From contig OX352761.1 of NCBI GenBank assembly GCA_947095585.1, forward strand, positions 23,527,777-23,591,776: a stretch of DNA of 64,000 bases, given 5' to 3'. The stretch comes from Nephrocerus scutellatus. Lineage: Eukaryota > Arthropoda > Insecta > Diptera > Pipunculidae. Made by a program: the position numbers and the translations under genes. Shown here in pieces: positions 55,026 to 64,000 of this stretch (position 1 is its first letter; each line of letters opens with the position of its first letter). The notes below the pieces were generated by a model. The model made no database searches and was not told the DNA's origin. It saw nothing but the letters and a program-made list of their open reading frames with translations.

Positions 55026-55900
55026 AATGCTGTTTTTGGTACCCGCATCACTTGAGAACGGCTCGACCAAATTGGCTCATTTTTATTTTAAAATACTCGT
55101 TGTAGTCCGAATAAGGCTTTTACGGAAATAAGAATAAGAAAAGTTGCCCAAAGAATTGGAAAACTCAGGAAAACTGAAATTACCGTTTCCCATAGGATTT
55201 TTGTATTAACTCGCGGCCTAAACTCACAATTCCAACGATGAATTTGCGTAATTATTTTTTGTTTTGTTTGTTATGGTCTTGTAAAAGAATCCCAATTACA
55301 AAGAAAGGTTGGAGAATTCGGACAAACTGCAAAAATCATAATTGCACTCTCGATCATAACTGACGATAGGAATGACATATTTAGTTTATACTTTTTTTGT
55401 TATGTTCGTTATGCTCTCGGAGATTTTTAGCAAAAAAAAAATCAGAAAAATTACAAAAGAGATGGATATCTTTTTTAGGAAATAACTCAATTGAATGTTT
55501 TCGGTAAAATAAAAAATCTGGAAAAACGCATTCCATAATTAAATTAAAATAAAATTAAATTTGTTTTTACTTCTGTGTTGATTGGCGATCTGTCCAACAA
55601 AAGTCGTTATTTCATTTATATTGCAATAGATTTCAGGAGCTGGCGCTATGCGCGCGAACGTCGTTTGGCAGCTGACCGACGGTGCACGGTCTTTCTTTTG
55701 CGATCTATCAACGCATCCCAATGATTCCGACCGACATGCCTTAAGACTTTAAACGCTTGCTGCTTCGGGTGAGGTTTGCATTCGCAATTACAATAAACAA
55801 ATCATAAGAGTGTTTGCGGCATTAACCTTGAAAATCCATGCTTATCGCATGGTCAATTGTATGTCGCCAGTTGTTTATGCGCCACACTACAAAACAAATA
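55026..55900. other. Unassigned sequence between family C arrays
   Basis: Nothing recognised; moderately AT-rich. Confidence 0.4.
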
Positions 55901-55904
55901 CAAA

Positions 55905-56615
55905 AACAACACATGAAAAAAAAATTCCATTCAAATTCTATAACACCGGATTAATTTGGAGCACCTTCACTTCAACATTTTTACAAAAACTATTGTCACC
56001 GGAGATATACATGTGTAAAAATTTTTTATGAAAGCCCCCGAAATAGGGGCAGGACCACTTCCAAATTTCAATAGTAACTGTTGTCATCGGAGATACCCAT
56101 GTGTTTTAAATTTGAAGAAAATCGGGCACCCCTCGGGCCACAGGGCCCTAACATTCCGATATTCCGAAAATTTTTCAAAAAGTTTTGTCCATCACATGTG
56201 TTTAAAATTTGAAGAAAATCGGGTTAATTTTTAAAAATTTATATGGGCACTACTCGGACCTCAGGTCCCATTCACTCCAAAAATTCTACAAAAAGTTTGG
56301 CCCATTACAGGTACACATATGTTTAAAATATAAAGAAAATCGGGCGTATTTTTAAAAAATTTATATGGACACACCTCGGGCCTTAGGGCCCGTTCGCTTA
56401 AAAAAATTTACAAAAATGTTTGTCCATCGGAAATACATATGTGTATACAATTTGAAGAAAATCGGGTCAGGGCCGATGAGAAAGTGTTGTCACCGGAAAT
56501 ACACATACATAATAGTTCAACAAAATCGTGCTTTACGAAGTGGGTTAAAAATCACAAGATCTGACCAGCCACACAGCCAGCCATGGGCACGCGAAGTTAA
56601 TATAGATAGTGCGCT
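55905..56615 (+). repeat. Family C element 9: about five monomers plus cassette and 3' module
   Basis: Monomer cores near 55993, 56079, 56186, 56302, 56421 and the last monomer near 56486-56555. The cassette is short (CCAGCCACACAGCCAGCC, 56569-56584), then GCGAAGTTAATATAGATAG. The 5' module is reduced: AAAACAACACATGAAAAAAA at about 55905. Confidence 0.82.
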
Positions 56616-56674
56616 TACCTTTTACGAGCGGTTGAATAGAAACTTTTTTGATGTTGTGTCCGTAGAGACTTACA

Positions 56675-56845
56675 AAAGACCCAAAAGGCCATCAAAAGAC
56701 CCCCAAATCTCTCAAAAGAATCACAAAAGACCACCAAAATACCCCCTCAAAAGACCCCCAGAGGACCCCCAGATGTCCCCCAAAATACCCACAAAAGACC
56801 CCTAAGAGATCCACAAAAACCCCAAAAAATACCCACAAAAGAACT
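56675..56845. repeat. C-rich minisatellite (AAAAGACCCCC-type units)
   Basis: About fifteen imperfect 10-14-bp units such as AAAAGACCCCCA, AAAATACCC and GAGGACCCCC. It is the complement in style of the G-rich array at 4215-5170 and lies just after family C element 9. Confidence 0.82.
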
Positions 56846-56984
56846 TCCAACAAATTTAAAGAGGAATTCAATGCAATTGTCAACAACGGCGAATATACAG
56901 CGCAACAATTTTCCAATGAGGATGAAACTGGGCATTACTGAAAGCGCATATCTAGCCGAACTTATATCTTCAATGATGAAAAAA

Positions 56985-57800
56985 ATAACAACCCATAAAA
57001 ATTACAATTAGGAGATGGGTATGTGTTAAAATTTGAAGAAAACCGGGCTAATTTTTAAAAAAATTACATGGACACCACACGGGTCTCAGGGCCCGATCAC
57101 TCCAACAAACTTACAAAAAGTTTTCTCCATCAGTGATACACATGTGTTTAAAATTTGAAGAAAACCGAGCTAATTTTTAAAAAATTTATATGGGCACCCC
57201 TCGGGGTTCACTCTAAAAACTTTACAAACAATGACCTCCAAACCCTGTCTCCAAAATTTTTGCAAAAAGTGTTGCCCATCGGAGATACACACGTATATAA
57301 AATTTAACAAAAATCGGGTTAATTTTTTGTTTTGAAGCCCAATGACCCTGGGGCCGGGGTCTCCAAAATGTTTACGAAAAGTATTTTCATTGGAGAAAAA
57401 GTGTTGTCTATCGGATATACATGTGTATTAAATTTGAAGAAAATTGGGTTAATTTTTTTAAAAAAAGTTATTATGGGGCCCCACGAACCCGGGCCCGGGG
57501 TCTCCAAAATTTTTACAAAAAGTGTTGTATATCAGAGATATACATGTGTATAACATTTGAAGAAAATCGAGTTAAATTTTGTAAAATATTTGTAGGAGAG
57601 CCCACCGACCCCGTGGCCCGAGGGTCCTCAAATTTTAATAGAAAGTGTTGTCATCGGAGATATTCATGTGTGCAAAATTTCAATAAAATATGACTTTGGG
57701 AAGTGGGTTAAAAATTGAACGCAAGATTCCACGACAAACCCACAAACAAACAAACAAACACACGGGTACGCGAAATTAATATAGAGAATTTAAAAAGGCT
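56985..57800 (+). repeat. Family C element 10: complete, about six monomers, ACAAACAA cassette
   Basis: 5' module AACAACCCATAAAAATTACA at 56987. Its interior (56990-57200) closely matches element 5 (20140-20370), including the order of variant monomers. The last monomer (AATAGAAAGTGTTGTCATCG) is near 57636, the ACAAACAAACAAACACAC cassette at 57739-57762, the 3' module GCGAAATTAATATAGAGAAT at 57770. Confidence 0.87.
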
Positions 57801-58255
57801 CACTCTTTTGTTTGGTTAAATGCTAGCGGTGATTTATCAGTCTGAAACACCCAGAGCTTTGAAAATTTTAGAAAGGTAGGACTTCCTGTGGATTGGAGGG
57901 CAAACAGAAAGGCTTGGATGACTTATCGCTATTTACTAAATCGTTTTAATAAATACTTTGTTCAGAAATTGAAGGCTACCTTAAGAAGCAAACCCTTGAT
58001 TATAAAGTGCTGCTTATTCCCGATAATGCGCCAAGGTATCCTCAAGCCCTATGTTATCTGTCAAGTCTTACCATACAAGTCATTGAAGGATATGATTGTG
58101 CGGTCAAGGTAGTTAAACTCTGTAACCTCCGCTATCGCCAGCCACGTTATCATTCACTTGCAGCGATCGAATCATTTGTTTCTAACCACCAAAGCTATTT
58201 GCCAGGACATATTTAAAACGTTGGCATATAGTCTGTATGGCTAAGCTTATTAATT
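57801..58255. other. Unassigned, possible transposase debris
   Basis: 57888-58216 translates to LLIPDNAPRYPQAL-like and IEGYDCAVKVV-like text. The pattern -LLI-DNAP-HP recalls the DDE region of Tigger-type (pogo-like) transposases, with the catalytic DN in PDNAPR at about 58020-58037. Frame breaks surround it. I hold this loosely. Confidence 0.35.
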
Positions 58256-58259
58256 GGTT

Positions 58260-58720
58260 GCCCTTCAGGTATCTCGTCTCTACCCATCGTGGCTGTCATC
58301 ACATCATCAATCGCCAGTAAAAACTGGAGCGGTAATAATAAATCTTCTCGCCTTTCACCCAGACCCACTTCAAAGCAGTCGTGAAGCTACCCATGGTGCA
58401 AAACGAAAAACTTTGCGTTGTTGTTAAGAAAAGCAACAATTTTATCAGGGATGCCTCTCTTGCTAAGTTGCTTAGTGATCTCCAGATACATTTGCGATTA
58501 GTCCGGTTGTAAGCCTTCTCAAAATCCATGAGGTTGAGCGATGATTGGACAAAGATGATTTGTCAGGTGTTAATATGATCGACCACTGCGAAAGCGCCCG
58601 GTTGGTTGCAGATCGCAGACTCGATCCTGGACAATGCAATCCAAGATAATGAAAAGCATCTTGTTGATAGCCACCATTTTGAGTCGTGAAATATCTTCAG
58701 AAGAACTTTAAGCTTAGAAC
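58260..58720 (-). mobile_element. RTE-like LINE fragment R6, highly diverged
   Basis: Minus strand: MDFEKAYNRTNRKCIWRSLS (matching IDFEKAFDSVNRQFIWLSLR of R5), then IKLLLF, VLHHG-like and LLLPLQFLLAIDDVM-like text out of frame. Only the fingers-palm junction remains. Confidence 0.68.
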
Positions 58721-60400
58721 GAACAAAGAAATCATTTACCAGCTTCCTCTCATTGCCAGAATCTTTTTATGACATCGAAAGACTTAGTGAGATTGTACCG
58801 AAAATTGTTAATTTCACTCTTTCCTTTGAAAGTAAGCGATCACTTCTGCGCAATGCGAAAACAGCAACAGTGGAAGGGAAAAAGGGATTCGCTTGACTAC
58901 ATGGAGTACTGAACCGAATTTTTGCAGTTCATATATAAGGGAGTTGAAAGCATTGCCAACTACTGTGCCTCCAGTTACGGGTAATTAAATTCAATAAGCG
59001 CCGGTGTCGTAAAAATGAAAGTCTTTCGTTATCTTTTGTTGTTTGCGGTGCACAAAATCCATTCTCTGGCTGCTTCTGCGAAGTTTTTCTTGCAATTAAT
59101 TCAAAGAATAAAATTAAACGAAAATGAAATAAAAAACGAAATACATTTTCTTGCACACCTAATCCTAACCAACTATTTAGCCACCCGCTGAGTCTATTCC
59201 TAGCATGGAGATTATGCAACCCGCCGATAAGATCATCAACCCACGTTAGCTGACTGACAGTTGGCTTTTAGAGAGGTGTACTACTTGGTAAAAATTACTT
59301 ACTTAATTAAATCAAAGTTAGCCGCCATCTCTGCTCTTTTCCGCACCTCAAAAACTCTCAAATGTCTGCAGCCGAATTAATTAGATAATTAATTAAAATC
59401 GTTGCTGTTGTTGGTGTGTGCAGTTGAAAATTTTTAATTTATGTACAATAAAAGCAGCTCCTCTTAATTACTTATAGTGCAAAAAACAACGTGTACACAG
59501 CTTGAACACTCACATACACGCACACACACTCAGGGGAAAACTTAATATGTCAACATGTCATCATTATCTTATGCTGAGATTTCGCGGTACGAACATAATG
59601 ACTTGCGGAGTAAGACTCGCAAGACTCTTCCGCATTTTTCGTAGAAAAAAGGATTTTCGTTATGTCGTTATCCCATAGGGTAATATCATGAAAGTATTTG
59701 CTGGAAGTACACCAGGCCTAGAGCCTAAAGCACTTGACATTGCTGCACAAGGCTAACTTATTGTCCAGCTGTTGTCGTGTGGTGTAGTAGAGAGCAGTTA
59801 ACTATGAAACTCAATACTTGTAAGCCAGGCGATGGCATCAATAATCGGGTGATTATAGGAACGCCAGTAAGATTTGCATCGTCGTGTGTGGTCGGATGAC
59901 CACGGGAATAGGTGACAATACGGATACACCGATTCCTAGTCCACTCTTTTGATCGGTTGCCGAGATATTTGTGATAAATTCTCTTTCTTGGAATGAGAAT
60001 TTGCTGGAAAAGTTACTCCCTCAGGTGGTACTTGTCTGTATTGATTTCAAGCAAAACGCAGCAGCTAAAATACGGATATTGGTGTTGGATTCGGACTTTT
60101 AATCAAAGCAACTATTGGACTGGATTTGAAAGAACTGGACTTAGATTTTTATGTCGAACTATTATGACAGCTTGGAAGCAAATCAAATTGTATAAATAAA
60201 TTGACAAAATAATGAAATAACATACCATGAACCCAAAATGTTTCACTTTTGAGACTTGTGCTGAATTTGTTAAAGGGCCATGAAAAGAAGTTCAAGAAAA
60301 ATATTGGTTAAGATCAGTCACAGGACCTGAACAGGATAGGGGTACGTTAGAGATCAGACAAAGTGTTTTTCCATAACACTTTTATCCAACCTTCACCACA
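58721..60400. other. Unique sequence
   Basis: No recognised transposon protein. A CACACACAC run lies near 59519-59529. An open frame on the minus strand at 58929-59219 is featureless. Candidate intron DNA. Confidence 0.45.
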
Positions 60401-60449
60401 ACATACGTTCTCGAAATCCCATACCAAAATTAAGTTGCAGATCAAAACA

Positions 60450-61440
60450 TTCATTCATTCCTTTCCCTTTCTTTGACTCTGCAAACTGGCCTGTCCTCTT
60501 GATAAAGGTATCTCAGCCCATCTCTAGTTTGAGTACATTTCATACAGTTTGGCATAAACTCCTGGCGACTTTTTGGTCTATAAGATATTCTATACCATTC
60601 CTTCGAACATCCATTCTCCCGCAATGGCAATTGACAACGAGTCTCAAAGCTAGAAGCATGTGAGAATTTGGTCGCTGCCACAAAGCCTCCTGGGAATCTC
60701 CTGATTGAGCCACTCGCAATCGAATAGGCCACGAGTTTATAGACTGCCGCCACAATAAAACGCAAACGTACCGAGGTACCAACGTCGACCTTGGACCGAT
60801 CAAGGATAGCATCACTTAGAAAGACTGCACCCACGAATTATATTCAAGCCAACACGCAACAAGTAGTAGAAAGATCTAGGGTAAAGCGATACGACTCGCG
60901 TTGATTGAAGAAACAAAGTAGGGAGAGAGGTCCTACCCCTGAGATGCCGGGCACAAAAGAGAAATGGAAATGAAATAAAATACTACCATAAGAACTGCTG
61001 ACTCGATAGTAGTAGTCGTTAGGAAATCTGGCACACAAAGAAGAATATAAAGACTTCAATAGATATTTAAAAAAAAACGCTTTACCGGCAAAGGAAGCTA
61101 ACCAATCCCAGAAGAACTTTGTCCAACAAAACGCAAAAGTACAGAGGATAGCATCAGTCACGGAAGTTCTAGAAAAGAATCCGTGGTATGGCGCAATGTA
61201 CATCGCATTGCACATAATGACCCCTAATCTCAAAAGGCATCTTGTAGCGATGGGAAGCTCACCAAGTGGCCAAGTCTGCAAATAGAAGCCTTAACATCAG
61301 TTCCTTAATTATTAATGTGGAGCATGAATTCGAAGAAGTGCCATCCTTCAACTATCTCGGGTCATTTGTAGCAGACGATAACGGCTTGGAAATAGGAGTA
61401 CGCGCACGGTTGCCTAAAACCAACAAAGCCTACTTTAGTC
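60450..61440 (+). mobile_element. LINE family B (sense copy), endonuclease joined to RT end
   Basis: 60650-60830, plus strand: KHVRIWSLPQSLLGIS, stop, LSHSQSN and VPRYQRRPW: the IHKATWVSPDG / SHIDHVL / YRGVNVD end of the endonuclease with many changes. 60950-61260 is degenerate linker. 61266-61440 is the RT C-terminal region in clean frame (INVEHEFEEVPSFNYLGSFV, ADDNGLEIGVRARLPKTNKA). Most of the reverse transcriptase is deleted. It meets the antisense copy 5 at about 61442. Confidence 0.68.
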
Positions 61441-61444
61441 TGCC

Positions 61445-62783
61445 ATCATCATCTTGATCATCATATTTGGCTTTACAACCGGTGTCCGGTCCTGGCCTCC
61501 CGCAAAAAATCTCTCCCGATTCGTGCTGATGTCATTAAGTTTGGCATCCCTAAACTCTGGATGTCCTGGTCTACGCCATCCTTCTAGCGTATACTTGGCC
61601 GGCCTCGCTGTCATGTTCCATAAATCCTACCGCAAATGGCTTTCCGAGCAGGATCCTCTTCGCTCATGCGAGCTAGGTGTCCTACCCACCGGAGCCTATC
61701 GAGCTTAATTCTCTTGATAATGTCGACATGGCGGTAACGCTCGTAGATCTTATCATTATAGAGTCTCCGGAATCATCCTCTCTCACATACGGGGCCAAAA
61801 ATTCTCCATAAGACTTTTCTCCGAAACGCGGCTAAAAGGTCAGAATGCTTTTTGCTAAACACCCAAGTCTCGAAACGATAAGTACTGGTATGACCATTGC
61901 ATACACTATACACCAGCAGATTGGAAGTTTTGGTTAAATTCCTGGATTTTAAGAGTCTTGACAGACTAAAATAGGCTTTGTTGGCTTTGAGCAACCGTGC
62001 GCGTATTTCTGGTTCCATGCTGTTATCGGCTGCTCCAGCTGACCCGAGATAGTTAAAGGATTGCACTTCTGCAAATTCTCGCTCCACAATTTTAATTGAG
62101 GGACCAATATTGGATCTTCTACTCGCAGTCGAGCAATGTTGGATCTTCTACAAGCAGACGATGTACTTTGTTTTGCTATTATTTTTGTTCAGCCCCAGAA
62201 TTCGTGCCGCCTGCTCGATCGGGATGATAGCTTCCTGTACAGCTCTTTGGTTTCTACCAGTGATGTCGATGTCGTCCTCATTCTCTAGCCGTTACGTCAG
62301 AGTCTCTGAACACTTTCTCTAACGCCAGGTTGTAGAGAACGCAGGCCAGTCCATCCCCTTGTCGGAGACCGTTATAGATGTTGAATGTGCTTGATATTGA
62401 TCCGGATATTTTTGCGGGACCTCCTTTTGTAATCAGCTCTGCTGGGATACCATCTGATCACGAGTCGTTATTATTTTTTAACCAATTGGTCGCTCTGCTA
62501 ATTTTGTGACGGCAGCATAATGTTCGGTCATTGGTGGAGCCTCCAATTCCTAAGTTAGCTGGCCATTAAGCAACTCATGGAAATGCTCTTCCCATCGCTC
62601 TAAAATGACTTTAAGATTGACGATCAAATAACTCTCTTTGTCTTTGCAGTATGTGCAACGCGTTGTATATTGTGTTATACCGCAGACTCTTTGGTAGAAC
62701 TTCTGCGCCTGGTTTAGTCCTCGCTATCTGCACTGTTCTAGTTCACGGACGAGATTCTTCTCCCAGGCTGCTTTCTTTCGCCG
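61445..62783 (-). mobile_element. LINE family B, copy 5
   Basis: Tail (ATCATCATATTTGGCTTTAC... GGTCCTGGCCTCCCG) at 61455-61502, C-terminal domain at 61560-61780, RT end in open frame (62087-61773: EREFAEVQSFNYLGSAGAAD, EPEIRARLLKANKAYFSLSR), palm remnants at 62180-62410 with the YADD region deleted, then linker to 62783. There it changes abruptly into a LOA-like fragment. Confidence 0.8.
61773..62087 (-). pseudogene. LINE family B reverse transcriptase thumb/C-terminal region (copy 5)
   Basis: 104 codons open: EFAEVQSFNYLGSAGAADNS, IRARLLKANKAYFSLSRLLK, VYSVCNGHTSTYRFETWVFS, KKHSDLLAAFRRKVLWRIFG. The motif F-YLG-----D-----I--R---A-KAY--L is the RT thumb; ETW and FRRKVLRRIFGP match the start of the C-terminal domain. 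It fills the gap between palm and C-terminal blocks of copies 1 and 3. Confidence 0.8.
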
Positions 62784-62784
62784 G

Positions 62785-63035
62785 TAAAGTTATGGTCACG
62801 AGTGACCATAGAAAGAGGGAGAGTTAGCCTCCTTGCGGGCAGTCCTAAGCTGTAGTCACCGTCACAGACACTCCCTTCTGAGGAGGAAGTAATGACTTGA
62901 CTTTCAAGCATGGCCCTTATCCATTGGTTGGTCGAGCCAGCTCCACCTCTGCTATTGACTGCTCTTGTTATTAAGTCGTAGCCAGTGTTATCGAAAGCAC
63001 CCTCAATTTCAAGGAAAGCACACAGAGCTATTTCA
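62785..63035 (-). mobile_element. LOA-like LINE fragment (RT block 2)
   Basis: ALCAFLEIEGAFDNTGYDLI, TRAVNSRG, WIRAMLESQVITSSSEGSVC. It corresponds to 37740-37995 in the LOA-like element (LDIEGAFDNTGYDSI, IRAMLESR). The catalytic Asp in FLDIEGAF is Glu here. Confidence 0.78.
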
Positions 63036-63445
63036 TTGGAAAAATGAAATAAAAATGAAAAGTGCTTCCTTTGTATGAAAATTGGAAGTGATGTCGATGT
63101 CATATTGATATTAACTACAAGCACACTGTTCAAACAATGTATAATTTATTTATTTGATATTTACTTAATAGCTTATGCGATAACATAACTTATATTTAGA
63201 GATGTAACTCGATTAATGTGTAAGCACAGCTCATGAAGTAGGTCGATGTTTCACAACAAGAAGATGGATTGTTTGGGAGGATGGATTGTTTTGTGGATTG
63301 ATTGTTTTGTGTGGGCGTTGTTTATCGATTCCATACACTGATTCTTTCTGATCGCAGTTCGCGTCGATAACATAGACCTTTGATTTGGGTCTGTTCAAGT
63401 CATTACAGTGATCGGGCCCCAGAGCCTACCGGCTCCCATATAAAT
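63036..63445. other. Unassigned AT-rich spacer
   Basis: Nothing recognised, apart from a short GGATGGATTGTTTTG repetition near 63262-63302. Confidence 0.4.
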
Positions 63446-63446
63446 A

Positions 63447-64000
63447 TCGGGTGTTTCAACAGGTGCGCTTTAGCTTTTCTCCAATAGTGACGGCGAACGA
63501 CGCCATATTTTTTATTGTTCTTTTATCATTTGGAAACTTCATTAGTATACATTTCATTATGAAATGCTACACATGTGAACAGCGATTGCAAATCGTGCAA
63601 TTTTTTTATCAAAATAATCGTTCTGTTGCCGCTACTTTATGAGCAGATTTTCACCGAAAAATCATCTTCAGCGATGAGGCTCACTTTTGGCTAGAAGGAT
63701 TTGTCAACAAGCAAAATATGCGTAACTGGGCAGAAAGCAACCCACACGTGATTCATGAGGCACCGTTGCATCCCGAAAAAGTCACTGGTTGGTGCGGATT
63801 ACATGCCAGCGGCGTCATTGGGCCATATTTTTTCATCGACGATAACGATCGCCACGTTACTGTTAATGGAAATCGGTACCGCGATATGATAAACGATTTT
63901 TTTTGGCCGGAATTGAATGGAATGGACTTGAACGACATGTGGTTTCAGCAGGACGGGGCCACATGCCACACAGCACACGATACAATCGCGTTATTGAAGA
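63447..64000 (+). mobile_element. Tc1/mariner-type element, copy 3, runs off the window
   Basis: Begins TCGGGTGTTTCAACAGGTGC, the same left terminus as copies A and B, with TA just outside (63445-63446). Unlike those, it keeps catalytic-domain sequence. The right end lies beyond 64000. Confidence 0.82.
63559..64000 (+). pseudogene. Tc1/mariner-type transposase with internal deletion, catalytic Asp motifs present, partial
   Basis: MKCYTCEQRLQIVQFFYQNN starts the helix-turn-helix. After SVAATL an in-frame stop (63640-63642) sits at a deletion junction. The same frame then continues to the window end without a stop: ADFHRKIIFSDEAHF (first catalytic Asp), NMRNWAESNPHVIHEAPLHP, EKVTGWCGL, VIGPYFFIDD, VNGNRYRDMI, DMWFQQDGATCHTAHD (second catalytic Asp), 93 residues from first to second Asp. 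The deletion removes the second half of the DNA-binding region. It could be expressed only by translation from an internal Met or read-through. The third catalytic residue is not in view. Confidence 0.82.

Noticed and set aside
56692..56935. Glycine/valine/leucine-rich minus-strand frames
   Set aside because: Translations of the C-rich minisatellite.
60451..60834. 127-codon minus-strand frame
   Set aside because: Antisense of the sense family B endonuclease; the plus-strand reading gives the recognisable motifs.
1..64000. tRNA, rRNA or operon-like gene clusters
   Set aside because: No cloverleaf, rRNA motif or run of adjacent intact ORFs was noticed in reading; a covariance-model scan was not possible.

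Overview
This is eukaryotic, AT-rich, intron-like DNA. The only host coding sequence I can support is one 191-bp exon at 35228-35418 (+). It encodes the basic helix-loop-helix (bHLH) of an aryl hydrocarbon receptor of the insect Spineless type, with clean AG/GT splice borders. The rest reads as introns and flanks of that gene, heavily colonised by old transposable elements. The Spineless-type exon and the element mix (Jockey, RTE, LOA-like, mariner/Tc1, piggyBac, DINE-1-like repeats) point to a dipteran. A tephritid fruit fly is my guess, inferred and not proven.

Layout. 0.5-2.8 kb: antisense LINE 'family B'. 4.1-7.6 kb: G-rich degenerate minisatellite, a Jockey-type LINE split by tandem-repeat DNA, possibly all inside a hAT-like terminal-inverted-repeat element. 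9-10.3 kb: mariner remnant joined to a family C array. 10.3-12.2 kb: CR1/Jockey-like and family B fragments, the latter carrying an internally deleted Tc1/mariner-type MITE. 14.5-17.7 kb: RTE-like LINE with in-frame deletions. 18.4-21.9 kb: family C copies, a 15-bp repeat array and an RTE 3' end. 23.8-25.7 kb: best family B copy. 26.3-29 kb: LOA-like fragments. 30.1-31.65 kb: broken piggyBac with an intron. 33.2-33.8 kb: second MITE copy. 35.2 kb: spineless exon, followed 15 bp past the splice donor by a family B tail repeat. 36-38.8 kb: LOA-like LINE inside a sense family B element. 41-43.3 kb: family B and RTE. 45.5-47.3 kb: RNase H-bearing LINE. 49.2-51.6 kb: RTE. 53.9-57.8 kb: three large family C arrays. 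58.3-63 kb: RTE, two opposed family B copies and a LOA-like fragment. 63.4 kb to the end: a third Tc1/mariner-type copy that keeps catalytic sequence.

Family C is the most unusual structure. It occurs in ten blocks. The fuller ones have a fixed 5' module, a variable number of ~120-bp monomers, a distinct last monomer, a simple-repeat cassette that differs between copies, and a fixed 3' module. This resembles dipteran DINE-1/mini-me elements. No element looks autonomous. LINE fragments lie mostly antisense to the inferred spineless direction, as expected for insertions tolerated in an intron. Stretches without a named feature are described individually; several long unique ones (12.2-14.5, 22-23.8, 38.8-41, 43.3-45.4, 51.6-53.5 and 58.7-60.4 kb) are the places to look for spineless regulatory DNA.
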